Assembly (NCBI GenBank): GCA_012960035.1
Contig: DUBZ01000055.1
Span: forward strand, 1 to 64,000
DNA: 64,000 nucleotides
Source of the DNA: Myxococcales bacterium
GTDB lineage: Bacteria > Myxococcota_A > UBA9160 > UBA4427
Reading direction: 5' to 3'
The position numbers were made by a program, and so were the translations under genes. Each line of letters begins with the position of its first letter. The first letter of the stretch is position 1. The notes beneath the pieces are model-generated. The model did not search any database and was not told the DNA's origin. It saw only the letters and a program-made list of their open reading frames with translations. Shown here one piece after another: positions 17,279-26,876 of this stretch.

Positions 17279-17931
17279 CAGCACAGCTTTACTGCGGCCT
17301 TCACGTCCTCGCCGACGACGACCCGCGTTGGTCTCGCGACCCCGTAGAGCAGACCCGCGCCGCATTGGCCGGGGGTGCGCGGGTCATTCAACTTCGCGCG
17401 AAGCACGCAGGGGATCGCGAAGTCCTCGAGTGGGCAGAGGCGATTCGTCGCCTCACCCGCGAATGCGATGCGCGCTTTGTCGTCAATGATCGCTTCGACC
17501 TCGCGGTTGCGTCTGACGCTGACGCGGTCCACCTTGGCCAGGACGACCTCCATCCAGATGACATTCCCGAAGTGTTACGCAAACGGCTCGCGGTTGGTCG
17601 ATCGACCCACAACCTAGACCAAGCGCGTCGTGTTTGTGGCGAAGGTGTCGACTACCTCGCCTTCGGTCCCGTGTTCGGCACCCAGTCGAAAGACTCGCCG
17701 TATTCGGCACGAGGACTCGAAGCCCTAAAAGAAATCGTCGAGATCGCAGGGGACTTGCCCGTGGTCGCGATTGGCGGAATCAACTTCGACAATCTCGATG
17801 TACTTCTAGAAACCGGAGCTCGCGGTGCCGCCATCATTGGCGCGGTTGCCGCCGCCGATGAACCGGCAGCGGCCACACGGCAATTGGTCGAGCATCCGGG
17901 TTGGTCGAACGGGGGGAAGTACATTGAGTGA
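17275..17931 (+). CDS. thiE: Thiamine-phosphate synthase ThiE
   Basis: This 218-residue TIM-barrel enzyme joins hydroxymethylpyrimidine diphosphate and thiazole phosphate. Motifs are VIQLRAK, FVVNDRFDLA, ADAVHLGQDDL, VGRSTHN, the phosphate loop GPVFGTQSKDSPYSARGLE and VAIGGIN. The TTG start overlaps the stop of the NtrC-like gene by 4 bases, so expression depends on that operon. No TPP riboswitch lies nearby. ThiD, which feeds the same pathway, is encoded alone at 26.9 kb. Confidence 0.9.
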
Positions 17932-19171
17932 CTTGGGACTCCGCGCTGTCTCCGCGCTTGGTTTCGTTGCGATGATGGGAATCGCGTGGTGCTTTTCGAT
18001 GAATCGCGCGCGCATCCCGTGGCGCGTTGTGGGCTGGGGTGTTGGTCTTCAGTTTACGCTGGCCGTTGTCTTGCTGAAGTCACCGATCGGCACCGCGTTC
18101 TTCGTCGCCATCAACCAACTCGTGAATCGGCTGATCGTCTATTCCGAAGCGGGCGCGCGTTTCGTTTTCGGGAGTCTGCTCGACACAGGGGCCTCCTTCG
18201 CGTTGAACGTCTTGCCGGTGATCATCTTCATGGGCAGTTTAACCGCGGTGCTCTACCACGTTGGCGTCTTACAACGCATCGTGAATATGTTTTCGTGGGC
18301 ACTCGAGCGTACGATGGGCGTGTCGGGTGCCGAGGCTCTGGCCGCAGTCGCCAACGTGTTCGTCGGCATGGTGGAATCAACGCTCGTCATTAAACCGTAC
18401 CTCCCGGCCATGACGCGTTCGGAACTGTTTAGCCTGATGACGCTTGGGATGGGAACCGTCGCGGGCTCAGTGTTGATTGTTTACGTGCAGTTCTTGGGTG
18501 GCGGAGACTTCGCCGGACACCTGGTAATCGCAAGCTTGCTCTCGGCGCCGGCCGGCCTATTGATCGCAAAGATCATCCTGCCCGAAAGCGAAACCCCTGC
18601 GACACTTGGAGGCGAACGAACCGTCGCCACGAGTGAAGCCGCCGAGACGCGGGCAAGCAACGTGATTGACGCGGCGGCAACAGGCGCGATCAGCGGCCTG
18701 AAACTCGCCGCCTATGTCGCCGCTCTCCTGATCGCCTTCTATGCGTTGATCGAAATGGGCAATGACATCCTTGGCACAGCGGGTGGCCTCGCGGGTTTTC
18801 CCGACCTCACTTTTCAGGGCGTGTTCGGCGTGATCATGACTCCCATCGCGGTGCTCATGGGTGTGCCTCTCGCGGACGCTCAGGCAGTAGGCTCCTTACT
18901 TGGAGTCAAGACGATCCTCAACGAGTTCGTGGCGTATCACCAGCTCGGCGAGCTTGCCGCCCAGGGCGCCCTTGAACCGCGGTCCGTCATTATCGCGTCT
19001 TACGCCCTGTGCGGGTTTGCGAACTTCGGCTCGCTTGCGATCTTGCTCGGCGGCATCGAGGGCGTCGCGCCAGGTCGCAGACAAGAAGTCGCGCGTCTGG
19101 GGTTGTATTCGATTCTCTCGGGATCACTCACCACCTTTATGACCGCGTGCCTCGCTGGGATGCTGCTGTAA
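17924..19171 (+). CDS. NupC-type concentrative nucleoside transporter
   Basis: This 415-residue membrane protein has eight or nine hydrophobic helices and family motifs, including GWGVGLQFTLAVVLLKSPIG, NVLPVIIFMGSLTAVLYHVG, NVFVGMVESTLVIKPYL and ALCGFANFGSLAILLGGI. Family members use an ion gradient to import nucleosides. I chose TTG 17924, 8 bases inside thiE, because GGGGGGAAG sits 5 bases upstream. The longer open frame upstream reads out of frame through thiE. It is the last gene of the ntrB-ntrC-thiE unit. Confidence 0.88.
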   Translation: MSDLGLRAVSALGFVAMMGIAWCFSMNRARIPWRVVGWGVGLQFTLAVVLLKSPIGTAFFVAINQLVNRLIVYSEAGARFVFGSLLDTGASFALNVLPVIIFMGSLTAVLYHVGVLQRIVNMFSWALERTMGVSGAEALAAVANVFVGMVESTLVIKPYLPAMTRSELFSLMTLGMGTVAGSVLIVYVQFLGGGDFAGHLVIASLLSAPAGLLIAKIILPESETPATLGGERTVATSEAAETRASNVIDAAATGAISGLKLAAYVAALLIAFYALIEMGNDILGTAGGLAGFPDLTFQGVFGVIMTPIAVLMGVPLADAQAVGSLLGVKTILNEFVAYHQLGELAAQGALEPRSVIIASYALCGFANFGSLAILLGGIEGVAPGRRQEVARLGLYSILSGSLTTFMTACLAGMLL

Positions 19172-19255
19172 ATTCCTGCAACGCGGCCAGCGCATTGCTG
19201 CCAAGCATCGGTACGCTGGCGGTGCGTGGATCCTGCAAGGCTTGGAGAAGCCCCC

Positions 19256-21211
19256 ATGACCGAACCACTTTGGCGCCCGTCCGCAGATCGCATTGCCGCC
19301 TCAACCATGACTGCGTTTGCGAACCATGTGCGAGACCACGCACGCGGTCCGGCATCCGACGACTATGCCGAGCTGCATCGGTGGTCGATCGACCCATCAA
19401 GTGACTTCTGGCGCGCCATCTGGTCGTTTTGTGACGTGCGCGGAGAGGGTCCCGGTGAAGTGGGGATCGAAGCCGGAGTTGGCATTCGAGACGCTCGCTG
19501 GTTTCCCGATGCAAGAATCAACTTCGCCGAAAATTTGCTGCGTCGACAAGACGAAAGCCCTGCGCTGATCTGCGTTGGTGAAGCAGGCGATCGGCGAGAG
19601 ATCTCCCATCACGCTCTGCATCAAGCCGTTGCGAGCCTGGCGAGTGGTTTGCGCGGTCTTGGCGTCAGCATTGGCGATCGCGTTGCCGCAGTTCTTCCCA
19701 ACGGCCCCGAAGCGGTCATCGGCATGTTGGCCACGACCAGCCTCGGTGCGATCTGGTCTTCGTGCTCGCCCGACTTTGGCAGCGAAGGCATCATCGATCG
19801 CTTCGGACAAATCGAGCCCAAGGTTTTAATCGCGATCGACCAGTACGTGTACGGGGGCAAGACGTTCGCACCCATCGATCGCTTGGGCGACGTGCTTGCC
19901 GGCTTGCCCAGTGTCGAACACACCATTGTTGCATCCGCGGGAAGCGGTCCCGCCGACCTGGCTTCGTTCACAAACGCGCATGCTTTCGAAACCCTCGCGA
20001 GCGCCGCGCTCAATGCGGATCTCTCATTCGAGCGGCTACCCTTTGATCACCCGATCGCGATCCTCTACTCATCGGGCACGACCGGCAAGCCCAAGTGCAT
20101 CGTCCACGGCGCGGGCGGTACGTTGCTCCAGCACTTGAAGGAACACCGGCTGCACACGGACCTTCGCCCCGGCGACCGCATGTTCTACTTCACGACGTGT
20201 GGCTGGATGATGTGGAACTGGCTCGTTTCCGCCCTCGCAAGCGAAGCGACCCTGGTCCTCTACGACGGGTCCCCCTTTCATCCCGACGGAAACCGCCTGT
20301 TCGAGCTGATCGACCGCGAAGAGATCCAAGTCTTTGGGGTCTCGGCGAAGTTCATCGACTCCGCAGCGAAAGAAGGCCTGCGACCGATCGACAACCAGAA
20401 ACTCACGAGCCTGCGCACCATCCTATCCACGGGCTCGCCCTTGGTTTCCGAAAGCTTCGACTACGTGTATCGATCGGTCAAAGCCGACGTTCAGCTTTCT
20501 TCGATTTCCGGCGGCACAGACATCGTTTCGTGTTTCGTCCTAGGAAACCCCAACGCTCCGGTTTACCGCGGCGAGATCCAATGCCCAGGGCTCGGGATGG
20601 CGGTCAGCGTCTTCGACGACGACGGCACTGCAACGCACGACACCGAGGGAGAACTGGTCTGCACCCGCCCCTTCCCATCGCGCCCGGTTCAGTTTTGGAA
20701 TGACCCAGACGGTGCGCGCTACAAGGCGGCGTACTTCGACCGGTACCCGGACGTGTGGTGCCACGGCGATTGGATCTGCTCATCACCTCACGGCGGCTTC
20801 ACGATATCGGGTCGCTCGGATGCGGTGCTCAACCCGGGAGGCGTGCGGATCGGAACCGCAGAAATCTACCGCCAAGTCCAACGTCTAGACTGGGTTGTCG
20901 AATCCATTGCGGTCGGCCAGGCCTGGGACGACGACGTTCGTGTGGTGCTCTTCGTCAAGCTCCGAACGGGACTCGAACTCGACGACGACATGCGAAACGA
21001 AATCCGTAAAGTCGTACGCAGCCACGCGAGCCCACGACACGTCCCGGCTCGCATCGCCCAGGTGTCAGACATCCCTCGGACGCGCAGTGGAAAGATCACA
21101 GAACTCGCCGTGAGCGACGTGCTTCATGGCCGGGAAGTCAAAAACGTCGGAGCCCTCGCCAACCCGGAAGCACTCGCTTACTTCTCGGACCGCAGCGAAT
21201 TGTCGACCTGA
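19256..21211 (+). CDS. aacS: Acetoacetyl-CoA synthetase
   Basis: This 651-residue AMP-forming ligase activates acetoacetate (or a similar short acid) to its CoA ester. The adenylate loop is ILYSSGTTGKPKCIVHGAGG near residue 270. Later motifs are FYFTTCGWMMWNWLVS, GGTDIVSCF, WCHGDWI, SGRSDAVLNPGGVRIG, and the C-terminal lysine in RTRSGKITEL. Length and the N-terminal WRPS segment match AacS rather than acetyl-CoA synthetase. The ATG at 19256 has GGAGAAG 7 bases upstream. It follows the transporter gene by 84 bases in the same direction. Confidence 0.9.
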   Translation: MTEPLWRPSADRIAASTMTAFANHVRDHARGPASDDYAELHRWSIDPSSDFWRAIWSFCDVRGEGPGEVGIEAGVGIRDARWFPDARINFAENLLRRQDESPALICVGEAGDRREISHHALHQAVASLASGLRGLGVSIGDRVAAVLPNGPEAVIGMLATTSLGAIWSSCSPDFGSEGIIDRFGQIEPKVLIAIDQYVYGGKTFAPIDRLGDVLAGLPSVEHTIVASAGSGPADLASFTNAHAFETLASAALNADLSFERLPFDHPIAILYSSGTTGKPKCIVHGAGGTLLQHLKEHRLHTDLRPGDRMFYFTTCGWMMWNWLVSALASEATLVLYDGSPFHPDGNRLFELIDREEIQVFGVSAKFIDSAAKEGLRPIDNQKLTSLRTILSTGSPLVSESFDYVYRSVKADVQLSSISGGTDIVSCFVLGNPNAPVYRGEIQCPGLGMAVSVFDDDGTATHDTEGELVCTRPFPSRPVQFWNDPDGARYKAAYFDRYPDVWCHGDWICSSPHGGFTISGRSDAVLNPGGVRIGTAEIYRQVQRLDWVVESIAVGQAWDDDVRVVLFVKLRTGLELDDDMRNEIRKVVRSHASPRHVPARIAQVSDIPRTRSGKITELAVSDVLHGREVKNVGALANPEALAYFSDRSELST

Positions 21212-21427
21212 GTAAAACGGCACCGCTCCCCAAAACTCGCGGGGCGTTACGCTTCCCGTTTCAACTCTGCGCGTCGCGATTCGAGCTCATCCCGGGCAAG
21301 GCCATACTCTGCTGCCGCGGTGGCGACGGTCGCCACAGCTGTTCGACTGAGCAACTCCGGGTGTTTGCCTGATCCCGGATCCCAGCCTGTCGAAACTCAG
21401 CTGGCCCTGAGCTGGCCCAGCTGGCCC
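21212..21427. other. Convergent gap with a 9-bp triplicate
   Basis: AGCTGGCCC occurs three times at 21399-21407, 21410-21418 and 21419-21427, directly against the lspA stop. On the minus strand a frame without ATG (about 21247-21395) reads PELLSRTAVATVATAAAEYG, then LARDELESRRAELKREA and a stop. It looks protein-like and may be a fragment of a lost gene, but it is too short to assign. Confidence 0.4.
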
Positions 21428-21982
21428 CTACCTGACGTTGGTGCCCGGCGCGGACTCGACACCCTTCGCATCGACCGACTGAGCCGCACCGCCGTCTTCG
21501 TCCGGCTCTTCTGCGAGAAAGATCTCGATCACGAGCAGGATCACCCCAATCACGATTGCCGAGTCGGCCACATTGAACGTCGGCCAGGTGTAGGAGTTGG
21601 TCAGGTGAACGTCGAGAAAGTCGATGACTTCGCCGAAGCGGACGCGATCGGTGAGATTGCCAATCGCGCCGCCGAGCACCACGCCCAAGGCCGTCGCGGA
21701 CAAGACTTCGTGGTCTTCAAGTTTTCGGTAGAAAACCAGCAGCAAGCAGATCGCAATCATGGTCGTGCCGATAAAAAAGGCCATGCGCTGTTCGAGGGGA
21801 CCGTCCGCGAAGAAGCTGAACGCACCGCCGCCATTGCGCACGTGGGTGAGATCGAAGAAACCGGGGATCACTTCAATGCGATCGGCGTAGTGAATTTTGG
21901 CGCTGACCATGGCTTTCGTAATCTGGTCAAGCGGATACACGACGAGTAGGGACAGCAAGAAGACTTTTGCCTTGGGGCTCAT
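21428..21982 (-). CDS. lspA: Lipoprotein signal peptidase LspA
   Basis: This is a 184-residue membrane aspartic protease that removes signal peptides from prolipoproteins. Four helices are visible. Conserved motifs are LDQITK near the N-terminus, HVRNGGGAFSF, GGAIGNLTDRVRFGEVIDF with one catalytic Asp, and TFNVADSAIVIGV with the other. A charged tail of about 30 residues after the last helix (EEPDEDGG onward) is unusual. No ileS lies upstream as in many genomes; instead a broken lipid-A-biosynthesis N-terminal gene precedes it. Confidence 0.93.
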   Translation of the reverse strand: MSPKAKVFLLSLLVVYPLDQITKAMVSAKIHYADRIEVIPGFFDLTHVRNGGGAFSFFADGPLEQRMAFFIGTTMIAICLLLVFYRKLEDHEVLSATALGVVLGGAIGNLTDRVRFGEVIDFLDVHLTNSYTWPTFNVADSAIVIGVILLVIEIFLAEEPDEDGGAAQSVDAKGVESAPGTNVR

Positions 21983-22048
21983 AGGCGCAGCAGCCTATCA
22001 CAATTTACGCCGGCTTCACGACCTACGCACACCCGGCGTTTCCCAACT

Positions 22049-22275
22049 CTACGGTTCGCGTACGGCACCGACATTGACCATCTCCGCGACGCAGTCGTGC
22101 TTGCGGATCCGCACCAGATTTCGCACGTAAATGGCAACCGTGGGGAGGTACGCGAGGGTGTACACAATATTTCCTAGGTGAATCGCGTACACGAGGAGGG
22201 CAAGCGAGAGGCAAAGATCGCGTTGCCGATCAAACCAAACCTCAGCCAGACTGTGAAATCAGTCCAGTCCAACAT
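22049..22275 (-). pseudogene. Broken lipid A biosynthesis N-terminal (LABN) gene
   Basis: Two halves of a LABN-domain protein are readable in different frames. From the ATG at 22275 the strand reads MLDWTDFTVWLRFGLIGNAI and then FASR, matching the first helix of the family. After a shift it reads ALLVYAIHLGNIVYTLAY, then LPTVAIYVRNL, matching the last helices including the hallmark YxRNL, and ends in TAG at 22049. The middle helix with the usual RFxxQWxxSE is missing. An internal deletion that also changed frame explains this. The intact small membrane protein is usually found beside LPS or glycosyltransferase genes. Confidence 0.65.
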
Positions 22276-22337
22276 GTCGTCCCCCCGCGAACGCTTGTCA
22301 CATCAATGCATGCGTCGGGGTTGCAACTCAAGCGCCC

Positions 22338-23306
22338 TTATCGCCATTCCTGATACCCCGGTGGACTCAGTCGCAACGCCGCATCGGCTGCGGCGCGACA
22401 AAAAATCGGATTGGGTCGAATTTCGTTTTCTCGCAAACACGCATCCGCCATCAAGATCGCGTGTTCGTGAACGGAGCATGCAGCGCGGTAACGAATTTCG
22501 ATGACGCTTTCGGCGCAACGTTCCACTTCAGTGTCCGGTCCTTTGTCGGCCGACCCCGAACTTTTCTGCGCAGCATCCGCGACCGCGCAGCCAGAAAGCA
22601 TGGCAATAAAAATGTCGCGAGCGAGAGGGGTGGGCAGACGGGGAAGCAAAAATCGAAACGCGCTGGGCAGCACAACTGAAGCCGTGCGCAGGCTTCGTTC
22701 GCCTTCGACGCCGACGTATTGCGTTGCTCCAGCCAGGCAGAACTCACCAACGAGTTTCGCGATGTCGTCCGCACTCCCCCCCGGACCCTCTGCGAGATCT
22801 CGCACCTGCGCGGCCCATGCGTTCAGGTTCTCCGTATCGTTCTGTGATGACGCTGACTTCGCCGCAGTAAAAGCGAGCGCGAAAGCGAGTTCCCTGCGAC
22901 GTGGCACGGAATCTTGGCCTTCGAGCGCGCGGGTCGCGTAGGCGAGACGAAGCAACGCGTCTGGGGCAAGTGACGGCCCCGCCGATTCTTGGGCGAATGC
23001 ATCAAGCGTTTCGATCAACACATCCTTCCAGTCTCGCTCTGCCAGGAGAGCATCGAATGTGGCTAGCCAGTCGAGCGCTCTGGCCATGTCGCCGCGAGCA
23101 CTTGACCATTCTTGGCCATCCAAACGCGAGCCGTCTCGCAGGACAGGGAAACGTGGCACGTAAACATCCATCAGCCCGCTCGTGAGCGCGGGGTGTCCTA
23201 GGTTTTCGAGGGCCAACGCCGCCATTGGGCCGCAATTCGACACGCCATCGGCCGTTTCGAAAGCGCAAAGATGCAGGCGTTCGAGCGCGATATCGAGTTC
23301 GTTCAT
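22338..23306 (-). CDS. Questin-oxidase-like protein
   Basis: This 322-residue protein opens with SNCGPMAALALENLG, close to the NHGPM signature of the questin oxidase-like (DUF4243) family, although the His is Cys here. The rest is alpha-helical and Ala-rich, with FPVLRDGSR and LDWLATFDALL. Family members in fungi open anthraquinone rings; bacterial members are uncharacterised. The ATG at 23306 was chosen because GGGAG lies 7 bases upstream. It stands alone, so the substrate cannot be inferred, and the His-to-Cys change weakens a direct transfer of function. Confidence 0.6.
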   Translation of the reverse strand: MNELDIALERLHLCAFETADGVSNCGPMAALALENLGHPALTSGLMDVYVPRFPVLRDGSRLDGQEWSSARGDMARALDWLATFDALLAERDWKDVLIETLDAFAQESAGPSLAPDALLRLAYATRALEGQDSVPRRRELAFALAFTAAKSASSQNDTENLNAWAAQVRDLAEGPGGSADDIAKLVGEFCLAGATQYVGVEGERSLRTASVVLPSAFRFLLPRLPTPLARDIFIAMLSGCAVADAAQKSSGSADKGPDTEVERCAESVIEIRYRAACSVHEHAILMADACLRENEIRPNPIFCRAAADAALRLSPPGYQEWR

Positions 23307-23477
23307 AAGGCGACTCCCTGCCGCGAGCGGTTGCCGCACGGTGCGGGCGCTGCGGGATGCGCATCCTAACGATCCCCGCGGGCCGGTGCCCCCTACGATC
23401 TTCGCTTAAGGGCATTTTGTCGCGATGCTTTCGCTACTCTGCGGCGCGCTCGAACCTTGCCTCACAAGGGAAACCGC

Positions 23478-24557
23478 ATGACCCGGCCCATCATAACTGA
23501 ACAACAAATCCTCGATGCCCTGCATCCCATTGTCGACCCGGACTTTCGCAAGAGCATCGTCGACTTGGGTTTTGTGAAGAACATCGCGATCAACGGCAGC
23601 GACGTTTCGTTCTCGATCGAACTCACCACCCCCGCGTGCCCGGTCAAAGAAGAATTTCAGAACGACGCCCATGCGCGGGTGAGTGCACTCGCCGGTGTCG
23701 AAAACGTTGCGGTCAACATGACAGCCCAAGAGCGCCCGGCCCCTGGCAGTGTTGAGACCGCCAGGGAAGATGTCTTGCCAGGCGTGCACCGTGTGATCGC
23801 GGTGGCTTCGGGCAAGGGTGGCGTTGGGAAGAGCACGACCGCGATCAACCTCGCACTCGCGCTGCAGAAGGCAGGCGCACGCGTCGGCGTAATGGACTGC
23901 GATGTCTATGGCCCGTCGCTTCCGCTTTTGACTGGCACACACGGTCGCCCGCAGACCGAGGGCAAGAAGATCATCCCCCTCGAAGGCCACGGCCTCAAAC
24001 TCATGTCCATCGGCTTCTTTACCGACGACGATTCACCGGTGATCTGGCGCGGGCCCATGGTGCACGGCCTGATCAAACAGTTCTTGACTGACGTGCTTTG
24101 GGGCGAACTCGACTACCTGATCCTCGACATGCCGCCCGGCACAGGCGATGCCGCATTGACGCTGACCCAGAACGCACCGCTTTCCGGCGCCGTGATCGTG
24201 ACGACCGCCAACGACCTTTCGCTCATCGACGCGCGCAAGGGCCTCGCCATGTTTCAGAAGGTCGAAATCCCGGTGCTTGGCATCATTGAAAATTTGTCGT
24301 TCTTCACTCCGCCTGATCTGCCGGACCGCAAGTACTACATCTTCGGCGAGGGCGGCGGAAAGCGAGTCGCCGAAAATCTGGGCGTTGACTTCCTCGGGGA
24401 GATTCCGATCGACCCTCAGGTCGTGAGCGATGGCGACCTCGGCAAGCCGATCGTCTTGAGCCAGCCCGATTCAATTGCAGCGCAGTCGTTTATCGAACTC
24501 GCGTCGCAGGTGACGCGCAAATTGTCGAAAGTCGAGGCTGCGGCCAAGTCGGCGTAG
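23478..24557 (+). CDS. Mrp/ApbC-family iron-sulfur carrier ATPase
   Basis: This 359-residue protein has an N-terminal MIP18 (DUF59) domain (about 1-90, HPIVDPDFRKSIVDLGFV) and a P-loop ATPase with the deviant Walker A SGKGGVGKST near 115, MDCDVYGPSLP and DMPPGTGDAALTL. The family carries Fe-S clusters to apo-enzymes. The usual CxxC that holds the cluster is absent; the region reads FTPPDLPDRKYYIFGEGGG, as I recall from cyanobacterial and HCF101-type members. The ATG at 23478 gives a standard N-terminus. Confidence 0.88.
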   Translation: MTRPIITEQQILDALHPIVDPDFRKSIVDLGFVKNIAINGSDVSFSIELTTPACPVKEEFQNDAHARVSALAGVENVAVNMTAQERPAPGSVETAREDVLPGVHRVIAVASGKGGVGKSTTAINLALALQKAGARVGVMDCDVYGPSLPLLTGTHGRPQTEGKKIIPLEGHGLKLMSIGFFTDDDSPVIWRGPMVHGLIKQFLTDVLWGELDYLILDMPPGTGDAALTLTQNAPLSGAVIVTTANDLSLIDARKGLAMFQKVEIPVLGIIENLSFFTPPDLPDRKYYIFGEGGGKRVAENLGVDFLGEIPIDPQVVSDGDLGKPIVLSQPDSIAAQSFIELASQVTRKLSKVEAAAKSA

Positions 24558-24577
24558 CCAACCAAGGCGGCTGCTCT

Positions 24578-24597
24578 TCTAGACTGACTCGTCTAGA
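24578..24597. terminator. Hairpin between convergent genes
   Basis: TCTAGAC at 24578-24584 pairs with GTCTAGA at 24591-24597 around TGACTC. It lies between the mrp stop (24557) and the stop of the minus-strand gene (24599), so it could end transcripts from both sides. No T run. Confidence 0.5.
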
Positions 24598-24598
24598 C

Positions 24599-25399
24599 CT
24601 ATTCTTCGAAGCGTTTTTTGCCGTGAAGCAAGTCGCGGTAGTACACCGGTGCGGGGCCGATCGCTTCGTGACCCGCGCGTTGCGTGTATTCGCGATACGT
24701 GAGTCGCTGGAAATTGATCGTTTGCGGCGGGCTAAAGAACGAGTCCTCGATCGTGAGATCCCGTTGCCAGCCGGAATATTCGAGCACGCCCTTTGTCGCG
24801 CTGGCGCGCACGAAGGTTTCGATGCGAACAGGCAAAGCGGGCACTGAATCCGTCACGATGACCCGACGACGGCCGTTGTCGTTCGTCAGCTGGTAGACAT
24901 CAAAACTGATCTGGTCGTCGGTCGACTCGCCGTCGCGCACGAGTTCGCCGCCAGACGCCAAGAGATCTTCGCGCTCGCGGCCAAACGGACGCCCCCGCGT
25001 GGCGTCTTCGGCGATCGCGGTGGTATTGCGTTCGATCGCGGCTCCGCGCCCCAAGATCTCGTCGTAAATGTAATAGAACGGCCCATCGACGATGGTGGTC
25101 ACCGGGTGCCCCGCCAACATGGTCTGCACTCGGAACTTCGGCCCTTTGGACCAGTAGTGGGTCAACACGATTCCGTATTCGGTGGACACGCGAGTTTGCG
25201 AGTACCAAGTCGGGGGGCCTGAGTACGGCGTCTTGGCTTCCGTTTCACTCTTGGTCGCCGGCGGCGGCTTCCCCGAAGAGGGATTGGCGGAGGGGGTCGA
25301 TCCATCGTCTGCTTGGGCCGCAAGAGCGGCGTTTGCAGACACGACGATCAGGCAAACCATGAATCCGATCGCAGCGCGAACGAGGGCTACGAGTTTCAT
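24599..25399 (-). CDS. Exported protein, possibly LolA-like fold
   Basis: This is a 266-residue secreted protein. A signal peptide (about 1-28, ending near ANAALAAQA) and a Pro/Ser/Lys-rich linker precede a beta-rich domain with VLTHYWSKGPKFRVQTMLAG, YYIYDE, PVRIETFVR and DSFFSPP. This order recalls LolA/LppX-type lipoprotein carriers, which wrap hydrophobic chains, but the match is by eye only. The ATG overlaps the stop of the upstream phosphodiesterase gene (ATGA), so the two are made together, perhaps for one periplasmic or extracellular task. Confidence 0.55.
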   Translation of the reverse strand: MKLVALVRAAIGFMVCLIVVSANAALAAQADDGSTPSANPSSGKPPPATKSETEAKTPYSGPPTWYSQTRVSTEYGIVLTHYWSKGPKFRVQTMLAGHPVTTIVDGPFYYIYDEILGRGAAIERNTTAIAEDATRGRPFGREREDLLASGGELVRDGESTDDQISFDVYQLTNDNGRRRVIVTDSVPALPVRIETFVRASATKGVLEYSGWQRDLTIEDSFFSPPQTINFQRLTYREYTQRAGHEAIGPAPVYYRDLLHGKKRFEE

Positions 25400-26811
25400 T
25401 GCTGCGTCTCCGCGTTTTCCAAGAGGACCGGACTTCCCTTCATCCATGACGGGCGCTCGACTCCGAGCAGGGCCAGTACTGTCGGGGCGATGTCGGTTGA
25501 CTGCAAGAGGGGAAGCGCCTTCCCGCGCGTGACTCCGCGACCGGCAGCAACAAAAATGCCGTGCATGGCGGGTTCGCGGGACGGGTATCCGTGAAAACCC
25601 CCTTCTGGAAGACCGGGGCGATGAATCGCAGTCCCGACCGGCGCGACGAGTACGAGGTCGCCAAAGCGTGAGTGTGTAAACCGTGGTGATGCTTCCGCGT
25701 CCGCGATGTCGCCCGCATCGCTGCCCTCACCTGCGACACCCACAGCGTCAGCAAGAACGCCCCCCACGATCACCGCTTCAAGGCCAGCTTCGGCCGCGAG
25801 AGCCTGTACGCGCTTGGCTGCGCTCGCCCTCGCCTCTTCGTCTAAGTGATCGCTGAGGTAGACGTTCGCGAAGCCCCCCATGCCGCTGACCCTGGCTTTC
25901 ACACCGGCGTCCTGCAAGACCGCATCGAAGTCGAGCAGGCTGTCGGCCCCCGTCATGCCATGGTCCGAAACCACAATCAACGTGGTCGACGGCCAAAGCG
26001 CTCGCGCCGTGATGCCTTCGACCAACTGCGCCAATGCACCGTCCTGACTCGAGAGTTGTCGAATTGCGCTCCCGGAACCTGGACCGGAGAGATGGGCCGC
26101 ATGGTCTGCCCCGGGAAACCAGGACGTGATCAGCCGCGGGCGCTCGGCCGGGTCTTTGAGGTCGAGCCAGCCAAGAATCGTTTCCACTTTCGTTCTGGGA
26201 GGCGTCGCGCTCGCGAACGGTTTCCAGTGGCGGGGCCCGCGGCCGCTGCGCCACGGCCCTTCGGAGCCGACCCAATGATACGACGCACTGACCACGCCTT
26301 GGCCTGCGAGCCAAGACCAGAGCGGTTCGACTTCGATCCAACTTGGGATGTCTCGCTTGTGGAAGCCGCCGCGCTCTTCGTCGATAAAAAAATTGTTTAC
26401 GATCCCATGCACGTTGGGTTCGACCCCGGTGACCAAGGTGACGTGGCTGGGAAACGTATTCGAAGGGGTCGACGGCACGAGTCCCGGGGCACTTGTGCCG
26501 CGCTCCGCAAGTGCGATGAGGCTCGGCAGCGTGTCGGACGAAACGTCAACCGGTCGGGTTCCGTCTAGGGAAATCATGATCACCGTCGTTGGCGTCGATG
26601 ATGTCAGTGGTGTCGGTGTGGTTAGCGATGTCGGTGACGCAGATGACTTAGATGACGCAGATGACGTTATCGGTGCGCTTTGGCCTTGATTGTCATCCGC
26701 GACACCCGGGCCTGCGAGCGCCACGCCGCAAATCGCGAGCCACCCCATTCCCCACCACCTGCGTCGCGACCAAGCGTGAGAACGGAGGGGGAACAGAGCT
26801 GAGAGCAACAT
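25396..26811 (-). CDS. Secreted nucleotide pyrophosphatase/phosphodiesterase-type enzyme
   Basis: This 471-residue protein belongs to the alkaline-phosphatase superfamily, type I phosphodiesterase (NPP) branch. A signal peptide is followed by a Ser/Thr/Pro-rich linker of about 30 residues. Metal and nucleophile motifs are MISLDGTRP, TPSNTFPSHVTLVTG with the catalytic Thr near 118, WFPGADHAAH, VVSDHGM and a later HGYPSREPAMHGIF. Such enzymes hydrolyse phosphodiester or pyrophosphate bonds outside the cytoplasm. The ATG at 26811 was preferred to a TTG 12 bases upstream, but neither has a good ribosome site. It is the first gene of a two-gene unit. Confidence 0.85.
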   Translation of the reverse strand: MLLSALFPLRSHAWSRRRWWGMGWLAICGVALAGPGVADDNQGQSAPITSSASSKSSASPTSLTTPTPLTSSTPTTVIMISLDGTRPVDVSSDTLPSLIALAERGTSAPGLVPSTPSNTFPSHVTLVTGVEPNVHGIVNNFFIDEERGGFHKRDIPSWIEVEPLWSWLAGQGVVSASYHWVGSEGPWRSGRGPRHWKPFASATPPRTKVETILGWLDLKDPAERPRLITSWFPGADHAAHLSGPGSGSAIRQLSSQDGALAQLVEGITARALWPSTTLIVVSDHGMTGADSLLDFDAVLQDAGVKARVSGMGGFANVYLSDHLDEEARASAAKRVQALAAEAGLEAVIVGGVLADAVGVAGEGSDAGDIADAEASPRFTHSRFGDLVLVAPVGTAIHRPGLPEGGFHGYPSREPAMHGIFVAAGRGVTRGKALPLLQSTDIAPTVLALLGVERPSWMKGSPVLLENAETQQ

Positions 26812-26876
26812 GGGGTCAGACAATATCGAACTCTTTCACGATTCGGTTTTAAGAATCCGGGGTAAGATCACACATC

